Assembly (NCBI RefSeq): GCF_003129485.1
Contig: NZ_QFFG01000002.1
Location: 496,001 to 560,000, forward strand
Direction of reading: 5' to 3'
Source of the DNA: Polaribacter aquimarinus
GTDB taxonomy: Bacteria > Bacteroidota > Bacteroidia > Flavobacteriales > Flavobacteriaceae
Length of the DNA stretch: 64,000 bases
Made by a program: the position numbers and the translations under genes. This document shows positions 36,482 through 43,472 of the stretch, in pieces; the first letter of the stretch is position 1, and each line of letters begins with the position of its first letter. Below the pieces are notes generated by a model. That model was not told the origin of the DNA and did no database searches. It was given only the letters and a program-made list of their open reading frames with translations.

Positions 36482-36688
36482 AAAGGTTTTATGAGTTAAC
36501 AAGAAATGGTAAAAACTACAGAAGCAAAATCTCTGGAAAAGAACCAATAAGAATTTTAAATTAATTTGGTTAAGCCTTAAATTCTAGAATTCATTTATCA
36601 GTGTTAAAAAGAATAAAAATTGGTGATTTTATTTAGACAAAGCTATAAGTGTTGTTAGGTTTATTAATAATCTACCAAAATAAAAAAT
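36482..36688. other. Intergenic left border of the insertion, no gene
   Basis: There is no convincing gene here. On the plus strand, 36485-36565 reads as a possible C-terminal remnant ('RNGKNYRSKISGKEPIRILN' then stop) without start or recognisable homology. The remainder is AT-rich. Confidence 0.5.
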
Positions 36689-36728
36689 GATTACTTCACT
36701 TATTAATAACTAAACAAGTGAAGCAATC
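36675..36728 (-). terminator. Terminator of the cohesin/dockerin T9SS gene
   Basis: A 13 bp stem, GATTACTTCACTT (36689-36701) with AAGTGAAGCAATC (36716-36728), with one G-T-type mismatch. It is followed on the minus strand by a T-rich stretch and lies about 50 bp past the stop codon at 36778. Confidence 0.8.
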
Positions 36729-36777
36729 TTTATAACCTTTGTTATACTAATTCAAAGCAGAATTTCCCCTCAAAAGA

Positions 36778-39342
36778 CTATTGTTTTACGAACCTTTTAA
36801 TAGCACTTCCCCTCTTTGTTATTACTTTTACAAAATATATAGCGTTTGATAATTTCTTGATATTTATTGATTTAGTGGTTGTACTTTCTATTACACGTTT
36901 TCCTAATAGGGAGTAAACTTCAACTTTGTTAATTTCAAAACTACTAGTAATAGTAATGTTGTCTTTTGCTGGGTTTGGAAAAACTAAAAAAGAGAAATTC
37001 TTTTCTAATTCGTAATTACTTAAAGTGTTGATTATAATATTACCAATTGTTTCGGGAGTTGAAGCAACATTGACATTATTAGTATTTGAAAGCGTAACCT
37101 TTGTAAAAGTAATTGGATATGTATCTAAAGAAATATCAGAGCTAATTGAAATTGGCAATTTTAAAATTGTTCCGTCTCCAACAGGTAATGTTTTAGAAGT
37201 TAGGGAAAAAATTAAAACTCTATAAGTATTTCCCGATAACTTATTGGAACTTACATTGAATCCATCTAACCTTGTTGTACTTTCAATATCACTTGGGTTA
37301 AATGTAACCCCACTTGGTAATTCAACATCAAACTGCATTCCTTTTATAATGTTATTATTTTTTAGCTTAATTTCTAGTTTATTGTTAGAATCTGGGGAAA
37401 CTGTCAAATCTTTGATAAATAAATAATTAAGGTCTGTTTTACTATGATTAATTGTTGATTTAGAAGAGGTGTTACTACCTAATATAATATCTTGAATTTC
37501 TAAAATATCGAGTACATTTATTGTATTATCAGTATTCAAATCCGCTAAAGCACTATTAAAATTACTTGGAGTATTTCCAAAAATATGGTCAACAACACCA
37601 AGAATATCTAGAATGTTAACTACTAAATCGCTGTTTACATCTCCTTGAATACCGCTTTTCACAGTCACAGTACCATCAGCAGTACAATTGGATGCTATAT
37701 TATCATTATTTACATCTGAGATAATTTTATTAGTAATTGGAATCTGATATTTACCTTCTGTAACACTCTTGTCAATGTAGATTGGTAAGGTTAACAGAGA
37801 TTGTTTGTTAGTACTTATTACAGCATTATTTAGAGAAAATGCAATTATTCTTATAGTATTACTATTGATATAAGAACCTGAAACTTGAAAATTATCTAAT
37901 AAAGGTGACTTTTTAAGATCTGGAATTTGAAATGTAAACCCAATAGGTATTTCAACATCAAATTGAAACCCTTTTAGGGTCTTTGAGTTTTCTAAAACTA
38001 TTTCTATGTTATTTTTAGTTGCTTTAAAAGCATCTGTATCTTTTACAAAGATACAATTTGTATTGTTAGAGTTGTCCTCAGAGGTTTTTTCAAATCTTTC
38101 GTCATTTAAATCAGGATCATTACTAGGTCCTCTAGTAGCTTTAATTGATGTTGAGCCAGATTTAAAGAGGTCAATTCTAAAGTCGTAAATTCCTCTAGCG
38201 AGTTCACCGTTAGCACCACCAATATCAATATTGTAAGAGTTTGAAGCAACACTAGAAATGCTAAAATTATTGGTTGTTTTGTATAGGCTATAATTGTTTG
38301 AGTTGTATAATTTTCGGTAAATTCTAGCGTATACAGTAGCAGTTCCAGAGCTCACAGAAGGTCTAAAGACCAGTCTTCCTGAACTACGATAGCCATCTTT
38401 ATCATTATCGACAATATTTGTCCACGAGGCAGATGTTATGTTAAATGTTTGTTGAGTTGGATCCTCAGAGGTTTTTTCAAATCTTTCGTCATTTAAATCA
38501 GGATCATTACTAGGTCCTCTAGTAGCTTTAATTGATGTTGAGCCAGATTTAAAGAGGTCAATTCTAAAGTCGTAAATTCCTCTAGCGAGTTCACCGTTAG
38601 CACCACCAATATCAATATTGTAAGAGTTTGAAGCAACACTAGAAATGCTAAAATTATTGGTTGTTTTGTATAGGCTATAATTGTTTGAGTTGTATAATTT
38701 TCGGTAAATTCTAGCGTATACAGTAGCAGTTCCAGAGCTCACAGAAGGTCTAAAGACCAGTCTTCCTGAACTACGATAGCCATCTTTATCATTATCGACA
38801 ATATTTGTCCACGAGGCAGATGTTATGTTAAATGTTTGTTGAGTTGGATCCTCAGAGGTTTTTTCAAATCTTTCGTCATTTAGAATAGCTTTTGAATTAG
38901 CGTTTTCAAAATCTTTAACTACCTTGGTGTTAGCATCAACTAAATCAATTCTAAAATCATAAATTCCCCTGTTAAGAGAATTAATATCTACACTATAATA
39001 TCTATTAGTGTTACCAGAAATACCAATATTACCTGTCTTTTTATAAAAAACATATCTTGTTGATGATGATAGTTTATAATAAATATTTGCATAAATTGTT
39101 GCTGAACCATTACTAACATCAGGATTAAATTCTAATTTTCTTGACCTATCATATCCATCATTGTCTTGATCTATTTTATTAGTCCATCTTAAATCTTTAA
39201 TATTATATATAACGTTTTGACTTTGTTTCTTTAAAAACGAACTATTAAATCCAATTTCTTTAAAAATTAGACTTTTTTTCTCAACTTCTTGAGCAACTGA
39301 AAAGATTGATAAAAACCAGATAAATATTGTAATTTTCCTCAT
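36778..39342 (-). CDS. T9SS-secreted protein with tandem repeats and cohesin-like/dockerin/cohesin-like domains
   Basis: An 854-residue secreted protein. After the signal peptide (about 1-17) come three homologous ~125-residue beta modules (about 45-165, 166-294, 295-423) with 'DNDKDGYRSSGRLVF' acidic loops; the second and third are identical in DNA. Residues ~430-560 and ~630-765 resemble cohesin-type domains ('KGFQFDVEIPIGFTF', 'KGMQFDVELPSGVTF'). Between them at about 565-622 is a type I dockerin pair with calcium loops ('GDVNSDLVVNILDI', 'ADLNTDNTINVLDI'). The last ~80 residues are a type A T9SS sorting domain ('FPNPAKDNITI', 'VYSLLGKRV', 'LSNAIYFVKV'). It is probably surface-bound; calcium-dependent assembly with itself or partners is possible. 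It lies within the ssb-flanked insertion, downstream of its kinase/regulator pair. Confidence 0.85.
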   Translation of the reverse strand: MRKITIFIWFLSIFSVAQEVEKKSLIFKEIGFNSSFLKKQSQNVIYNIKDLRWTNKIDQDNDGYDRSRKLEFNPDVSNGSATIYANIYYKLSSSTRYVFYKKTGNIGISGNTNRYYSVDINSLNRGIYDFRIDLVDANTKVVKDFENANSKAILNDERFEKTSEDPTQQTFNITSASWTNIVDNDKDGYRSSGRLVFRPSVSSGTATVYARIYRKLYNSNNYSLYKTTNNFSISSVASNSYNIDIGGANGELARGIYDFRIDLFKSGSTSIKATRGPSNDPDLNDERFEKTSEDPTQQTFNITSASWTNIVDNDKDGYRSSGRLVFRPSVSSGTATVYARIYRKLYNSNNYSLYKTTNNFSISSVASNSYNIDIGGANGELARGIYDFRIDLFKSGSTSIKATRGPSNDPDLNDERFEKTSEDNSNNTNCIFVKDTDAFKATKNNIEIVLENSKTLKGFQFDVEIPIGFTFQIPDLKKSPLLDNFQVSGSYINSNTIRIIAFSLNNAVISTNKQSLLTLPIYIDKSVTEGKYQIPITNKIISDVNNDNIASNCTADGTVTVKSGIQGDVNSDLVVNILDILGVVDHIFGNTPSNFNSALADLNTDNTINVLDILEIQDIILGSNTSSKSTINHSKTDLNYLFIKDLTVSPDSNNKLEIKLKNNNIIKGMQFDVELPSGVTFNPSDIESTTRLDGFNVSSNKLSGNTYRVLIFSLTSKTLPVGDGTILKLPISISSDISLDTYPITFTKVTLSNTNNVNVASTPETIGNIIINTLSNYELEKNFSFLVFPNPAKDNITITSSFEINKVEVYSLLGKRVIESTTTKSINIKKLSNAIYFVKVITKRGSAIKRFVKQ
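38075..38461 (-). repeat. 387 bp tandem repeat, unit A
   Basis: It appears identical base for base to 38462-38848 by reading. The unit encodes 129 residues (about 295-423 of the T9SS protein). The next ~50 bp after unit B start a third, diverged copy. Confidence 0.95.
38462..38848 (-). repeat. 387 bp tandem repeat, unit B
   Basis: Encodes residues about 166-294 of the T9SS protein and matches unit A across its full length. The period of 387 bp (129 codons) keeps the frame, so unit number could change without disrupting the gene. Confidence 0.95.
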
Positions 39343-39410
39343 AAAAATAAATTTTCAACTAAAGTCAAAAACAAATCTCAAAACCTAGTAATTAAAAGAA
39401 AGTATAACAA

Positions 39411-39426
39411 TACTCAACAATGAGTA
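39411..39426. promoter_or_regulatory. Operator-like palindrome upstream of the T9SS gene
   Basis: TACTCAACAATGAGTA, arms TACTCA/TGAGTA. Its near edge is 69 bp upstream of the T9SS gene start, in the 90 bp gap after the response-regulator gene. It matches the palindrome upstream of the kinase gene in arms and in distance to the start codon. Confidence 0.65.
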
Positions 39427-39432
39427 AATTTA

Positions 39433-39993
39433 CTACACCAAATTACGCGATGTTGCAAACTTTATCAACTCTGAAGAGTTATGGCAGCCCGTTTTTTCTA
39501 AAATTTTTCTACGATAAGTATCTACAGTATGTCTGCTAATAAAGAGTTTTTCGCCAATAGCTTTAGAGTTTAAACCATTGGCAAGTTCACGAATAATTTG
39601 TAATTCACGTTGGCTTAAATCTATTTGATATTTTGTCGTAAAACGTTGCAAAGCAATTTTAAGCTCGTCAATAGAAATCGGTTTTAACAAGTAATCAAAC
39701 ACACTAGTCTTAATGGCTTTAATAGCATAATGGTCGTGTGCAGAAACAAAAATAATTTTAGTATCAATAGCTAATTTGTTAATTTCTTCAGCAATTTCTA
39801 TACCCGATTTTTTGGGCATTTCTATGTCTAGTAAAACCAAATCGGGTTCGTGTTTGGTAATAAAGGCAACTCCTAAATCGGCATCTTCGAAAACGCCAAT
39901 AACTTCTACTTCTTTAAAGTTGGTTAGTAATATTTTTAAACGGTTTAAAGAACGGGTTTCATCGTCTATTAATACAGTTTTTATTTTACTCAT
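39433..39993 (-). CDS. Response regulator with LuxR-type HTH
   Basis: A 186-residue two-component regulator. The receiver domain covers about 1-118 with the acidic pocket 'LIDDETRSL', phospho-acceptor Asp in 'DLVLLDIEMPKKSG', 'FVSAHDHYAIKAI' and Lys in 'YLLKPIS'. A LuxR/GerE HTH follows at about 128-186 ('LSQRELQIIRELANGLNSKA', 'LFISRHTVDTYRRKILEKTG'). Partners of LytS-like kinases usually carry a LytTR domain, so pairing with a LuxR-type HTH is less common but known in Bacteroidota. Its start is 5 bp after the kinase stop codon, so it is co-transcribed with the kinase. It is the likely binder of the TACTCA-N4-TGAGTA palindromes. Confidence 0.92.
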   Translation of the reverse strand: MSKIKTVLIDDETRSLNRLKILLTNFKEVEVIGVFEDADLGVAFITKHEPDLVLLDIEMPKKSGIEIAEEINKLAIDTKIIFVSAHDHYAIKAIKTSVFDYLLKPISIDELKIALQRFTTKYQIDLSQRELQIIRELANGLNSKAIGEKLFISRHTVDTYRRKILEKTGCHNSSELIKFATSRNLV

Positions 39994-39998
39994 AGCGT

Positions 39999-42095
39999 TT
40001 AATTTTTGGTATTGGGTGTAATTTTGATAGTTACCAAAACCCCTTTTATTTCAGTTTCGTTTTTTAATTCTTGCACTGTATGTTCAATCTTTGTTTTGTA
40101 TCTGTTTTCGTATAAATTAAAAATTTTATTCATAATTTTTAATCCATTTCCTGTTCCTTTATGATTCTTTTTGTTGGCTTTGTTAAAACCAGCACCATTG
40201 TCTTGAATCTGAATAACAATTTGCTGTTTTATCTTATCTATTTTAATTTTTAAATTCCCTTTTTCTTGAGAAGGTAAACCGTATTTTAGTGCATTTTCTA
40301 CATAGCTAAAAATGCTATGTTTTGGAATTTTAAAAGATTTGTCAATGTTTTTGTCTACAGAAATGGAATATTCAAATTGATGATTAAAACGGATTTGCTG
40401 TAGTTTGATAAAGTTTTCTGTATAGGTAATTTCTTCTTTAAGAGTGGTAGAAATTTTATCTGAATGCTCTAAAGTACCTCGCATAAAATTAGAAAAACGA
40501 CTGATAAAACGATCTATTTCTAGTTTGTCATCCATCAAAGACATTTCGCTAATGGTATTCATTGCGTTAAATACAAAATGAGGGTCTACTTTATTTTTAA
40601 TTGTTTTTAATTGTAAATCTGCAATTTCCTTTTCAAGTTTTCGTTTACGTTGTTCACGAATTTGTTGCCCTTTTGCAATTAAAAAAGTGAGTAACAATAC
40701 AAAACCATAAACACCAAAATAAAAAAGAAAACGAACTGGATAATAGGGGTTTAAGACATAATTATAATAGAACACACCACTCTCTAAATGAATGAATATT
40801 TGAGAGTCAGTTGCATTTGGATAGCGTACTCCTATTTCTACCAATTTTGTTTTTGATGTTGGGAGTGAAACAGACACGGCATGTTTTAAACTTTCATCAT
40901 AAATTGTTAGTGTGTACACATTGTTATCATAAAGTATAAGTTCTTTTCTATTGTCTTTATTGATATCATAAGTATAGTATGAACCATAATTTCCTCCTAC
41001 ATATATTTCATCGATTTGATCTAATTCATAATTAAAAACTCTAATTTTTCTATTTAATTGATCTAAGGTTAAAAATTCATCGTTCTTAACTTTTTTAATT
41101 TTGGAGTAATCACAATTGTCCAAAATTTTCTCTAAAACAATCTCTCCTTGAGTATTTTGTTTGAGTAGTTTTGAAGTTCCTTTCTCTTTTTCTTTTGAAT
41201 CAATTAATGAAATGATAAATTTTTGTTCATTTTCAATAATCCCCTTTTGATATAATGTGCCAATAAATGGATAAGCCTTGGGTTCAAATAAGAAGGTTAA
41301 ATTATCGTCCAAAAAGTTCATCCAAATCTTAGAGTCTGATTTTTTAGTGAAGATAGAATCGATAGTATTTGCAGTTGCATAAGAACCTAAAAATATTTCT
41401 GCTTTTCCATCATCATCAACATCAAAAAAATCAGAAATTCCAAAAGAATTGGTTAAATGAGGAGATTTAAGAATGGTTTTTGTTGTAGGGTCATATCTAT
41501 ATACACTTCTTGGATTTCCACCATATCCAACACAAATGCTAAAGTGAACATACTTTTTAGGGTAGTTTAAATTATATAAACTACTGGGTCTTCCTCCTCT
41601 AAAATGATAGACTCCATTAAAAGGAGTTATGGCATCAACAAATACCTTTTCTTTTACGGGTTTTTCCCAACTAATATGTTCTTGAATAGTTAAAAAAATA
41701 GAATCATTAGATTTTGTAAGGATATAAATCTCTTTGATATTATTGGCATTAGTATCTTGAAACCAAGCTTGTTTATCCAAATCAAATTCAGTATCTAGGT
41801 TAAATTGATCTATTAAATCTCCGTTATCATGAAACAACATGTAACTAGCCTTTTTAGTTTCATTATTGTTAATTAAAATAACTTTTTCGCTTAACCCATC
41901 ATTGTCGATATCTTCATAAAAGAAACGACTATCTTTAGTGTTAAATTTCTTATCATTACCTTCAATCAAAAGATACTTGTTAAAATAATTAGGAAGTAGC
42001 AACAAAACACCAATTGTGATACAAAATGAAATCACATAAGGGTTTAATAGATAATCTAAGAAGTTAAATTTTCTTTTTTTCAAAAGTTGGGTCAT
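39999..42095 (-). CDS. LytS-like sensor histidine kinase with periplasmic FG-GAP-like domain
   Basis: A 698-residue membrane sensor. Membrane helix 1 is at about 18-38. A ~400-residue extracytoplasmic domain contains FG-GAP/VCBS-type acidic motifs ('DIDNDGLSEKVILI', 'DTNANNIKEIYIL', 'DVDDDGKAEIFLG', 'DINKDNRKELILY'), suggesting a calcium-binding beta-propeller. Helix 2 is at about 452-475. A coiled coil leads to a His_kinase domain with phospho-acceptor His in 'KVDPHFVFNAMNTISEM' (about 506) and an ATPase with 'YVENALKYGLPS', 'IQDNGAGFNK' and 'GTGNGLKIMN'. It is upstream of and co-directional with the response regulator and the T9SS gene. The ligand may be calcium, a polysaccharide or a protein; this is not shown by the sequence. 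Confidence 0.9.
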   Translation of the reverse strand: MTQLLKKRKFNFLDYLLNPYVISFCITIGVLLLLPNYFNKYLLIEGNDKKFNTKDSRFFYEDIDNDGLSEKVILINNNETKKASYMLFHDNGDLIDQFNLDTEFDLDKQAWFQDTNANNIKEIYILTKSNDSIFLTIQEHISWEKPVKEKVFVDAITPFNGVYHFRGGRPSSLYNLNYPKKYVHFSICVGYGGNPRSVYRYDPTTKTILKSPHLTNSFGISDFFDVDDDGKAEIFLGSYATANTIDSIFTKKSDSKIWMNFLDDNLTFLFEPKAYPFIGTLYQKGIIENEQKFIISLIDSKEKEKGTSKLLKQNTQGEIVLEKILDNCDYSKIKKVKNDEFLTLDQLNRKIRVFNYELDQIDEIYVGGNYGSYYTYDINKDNRKELILYDNNVYTLTIYDESLKHAVSVSLPTSKTKLVEIGVRYPNATDSQIFIHLESGVFYYNYVLNPYYPVRFLFYFGVYGFVLLLTFLIAKGQQIREQRKRKLEKEIADLQLKTIKNKVDPHFVFNAMNTISEMSLMDDKLEIDRFISRFSNFMRGTLEHSDKISTTLKEEITYTENFIKLQQIRFNHQFEYSISVDKNIDKSFKIPKHSIFSYVENALKYGLPSQEKGNLKIKIDKIKQQIVIQIQDNGAGFNKANKKNHKGTGNGLKIMNKIFNLYENRYKTKIEHTVQELKNETEIKGVLVTIKITPNTKN

Positions 42096-42161
42096 GATAC
42101 CTTATAAAATTAAGAAAACTTCTAAAAAGTTACATTAAAAATGTTAAAATCTCTTAAAATA

Positions 42162-42177
42162 TACTCAATATTGAGTA
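42162..42177. promoter_or_regulatory. Operator-like palindrome upstream of the kinase gene
   Basis: TACTCAATATTGAGTA, a perfect 16 bp palindrome with its near edge 67 bp upstream of the kinase start codon. The T9SS gene has the matching element 69 bp upstream of its start. It is the probable site for autoregulation by the response regulator. Confidence 0.65.
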
Positions 42178-42212
42178 TTGAACATGTCAAAAAAGTTTTT
42201 AAATGTTGCTTT

Positions 42213-42290
42213 TATGAAACTAAAGCAGGTGAAAAGCGATATGTAACCGAAATTTTAGTGAATGAGCTATTGCTTTTAGGAGGGAAATAA
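42213..42290 (+). pseudogene. 3' remnant of ssb
   Basis: It reads YETKAGEKRYVTEILVNELL followed by LLGGK and stop, aligning with the last 25 residues of the intact ssb at 35962-36297. The first residues differ in protein sequence, the next codons differ only synonymously, and the last ~15 codons are identical in DNA. This gradient suggests that the remnant's 5' part came from a diverged ssb allele. Confidence 0.88.
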
Positions 42291-42474
42291 TTAAGGGCAA
42301 TTTGCAATGAAAAATGAGGTCGTCTAAAATGTAATTTTAGACGATTTTTTTTAGATCCAAACTCAATTTCGCAACTAGCATTAACTCAGATTTATTAATG
42401 TTTGCAACAGAAGCAGCAATTTTTCCAGCAGTTTTTATGATAAGACTGTTTATTTCTTTTGTAAATAAAGAAGG
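42231..42474. repeat. Right direct repeat flanking the kinase/T9SS insertion
   Basis: Partner of 36238-36481. It ends in the coding sequence of the intact TerB-like gene. It includes the duplicated ssb terminator (stem 42320-42330 with 42334-42344), which overlaps the TerB-like stop codon. Confidence 0.95.
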
Positions 42475-42750
42475 GTGTTCATTTTTGAAATCTAAAAATT
42501 CGTTATAACAAGTTTTTGAATCTGAAAAGCCTTCGTTATTCATCCAATCAAAAACAGTTTCAATTTGGTAAGCAGCATCAGAATGAAAATCATCATCAAC
42601 AGCATCAACTTTTGTCCATTTACTTTTTACAACCTCTTTTAATGCATTAAATTCGGATTCTTCGACAATATTGTCTGCAGCAGCTATTGCGTAAAATAAT
42701 TTACCTAGATTTTCATAAAATGAAATCATAGTTTGTTGTGAAGGTTTCAT
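42337..42750 (-). CDS. TerB-like small protein
   Basis: A 137-residue, mostly helical, soluble protein. The frame opens at 42798, but the ATG at 42750 ('MKPSQQTMISFYENLGKLFY') is the more likely start. 'GKLFYAIAAADNIVEESEFN' and 'EVVKSKW' resemble the TerB/DjlA-like fold, where acidic residues may bind metal; the resemblance is modest. Before the insertion it was convergent with ssb across a shared terminator. Its last 45 codons are duplicated at 36344-36481. Function unknown. Confidence 0.7.
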   Translation of the reverse strand: MKPSQQTMISFYENLGKLFYAIAAADNIVEESEFNALKEVVKSKWTKVDAVDDDFHSDAAYQIETVFDWMNNEGFSDSKTCYNEFLDFKNEHPSLFTKEINSLIIKTAGKIAASVANINKSELMLVAKLSLDLKKIV

Positions 42751-42992
42751 ATGAAATAATTTATGGTTATAGGTAAAATTAAATGATAATAACATCATAT
42801 TTTATGATATTAATCAGTATTGTATATCGATTTAATGACTTAAAATATGAAGTTATTTATTTTCTAGTGTTATTCTTAGGAGTATTGATTGTTATGTGTT
42901 AAAAACATCACAAAAAAAGTGCATTTAACCTCCTAATAAATAATGAAAAACATTTTTTTGTAACTTACAAAATGATTTAAATTTAAATTTTT

Positions 42993-43454
42993 ATGCCCAA
43001 TTATACACTTCATATTAATGGAAAAGAGTGCACTGTAAACGCAGATGCAGACACACCTCTTTTATGGATATTAAGAGATGAACTAGATTTAGTAGGAACA
43101 AAATTCGGTTGTGGAATTGCCCAATGTGGAGCTTGTACTGTACATATAGATGGAGTAGCTACAAGAAGTTGTCAAATGCAAGTTTCTATTTTAGATGGAT
43201 TAAAAATCACTACTATAGAGGGTTTATCTGTAGATGGTAAGCACCCCGTACAAGAAGCTTGGAAAGAGATTGATGTTCCGCAATGTGGATATTGTCAAGC
43301 AGGTCAGATAATGACAGCATCAGCATTTTTAACAGAGAATAAAAATCCATCAAAAGAAGAAATTAGAGAAGCAATGCAAGGAAATATATGTAGATGTGCT
43401 TCATATAATAGAATAGAAAAAGCAGTTAAGTTTGCTGCAGAAAAAATGTCTTAA
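42993..43454 (+). CDS. Molybdenum hydroxylase 2Fe-2S subunit (IorA/CoxS type)
   Basis: A 153-residue iron-sulfur subunit of a xanthine-oxidase-family enzyme. The plant-type 2Fe-2S site is in 'GTKFGCGIAQCGACTVHIDG' plus 'SCQMQV'. The second, family-specific cluster is in 'PQCGYCQAGQIMTASAF' and 'GNICRCASYNRI'. It transfers electrons from the molybdenum site of the neighbouring large subunit. It has no signal peptide and is probably carried through the Tat pathway by its partner. It is 18 bp upstream of the large-subunit gene. Confidence 0.93.
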   Translation: MPNYTLHINGKECTVNADADTPLLWILRDELDLVGTKFGCGIAQCGACTVHIDGVATRSCQMQVSILDGLKITTIEGLSVDGKHPVQEAWKEIDVPQCGYCQAGQIMTASAFLTENKNPSKEEIREAMQGNICRCASYNRIEKAVKFAAEKMS

Positions 43455-43472
43455 TTTCTAAGATTTAAATAA

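Noticed and set aside
36344..36547. 67-residue minus-strand frame taken as a gene
   Set aside because: Only its last 45 codons have homology (to the TerB-like gene). The upstream part is unrelated sequence, so it is annotated as a gene fragment.
36485..36565. Plus-strand tail reading as the end of a protein ('RNGKNYRSKISGKEPIRILN' then stop)
   Set aside because: There is no start codon, no upstream frame and no family I can recognise; it may be a remnant brought in with the island, but this is not supportable.
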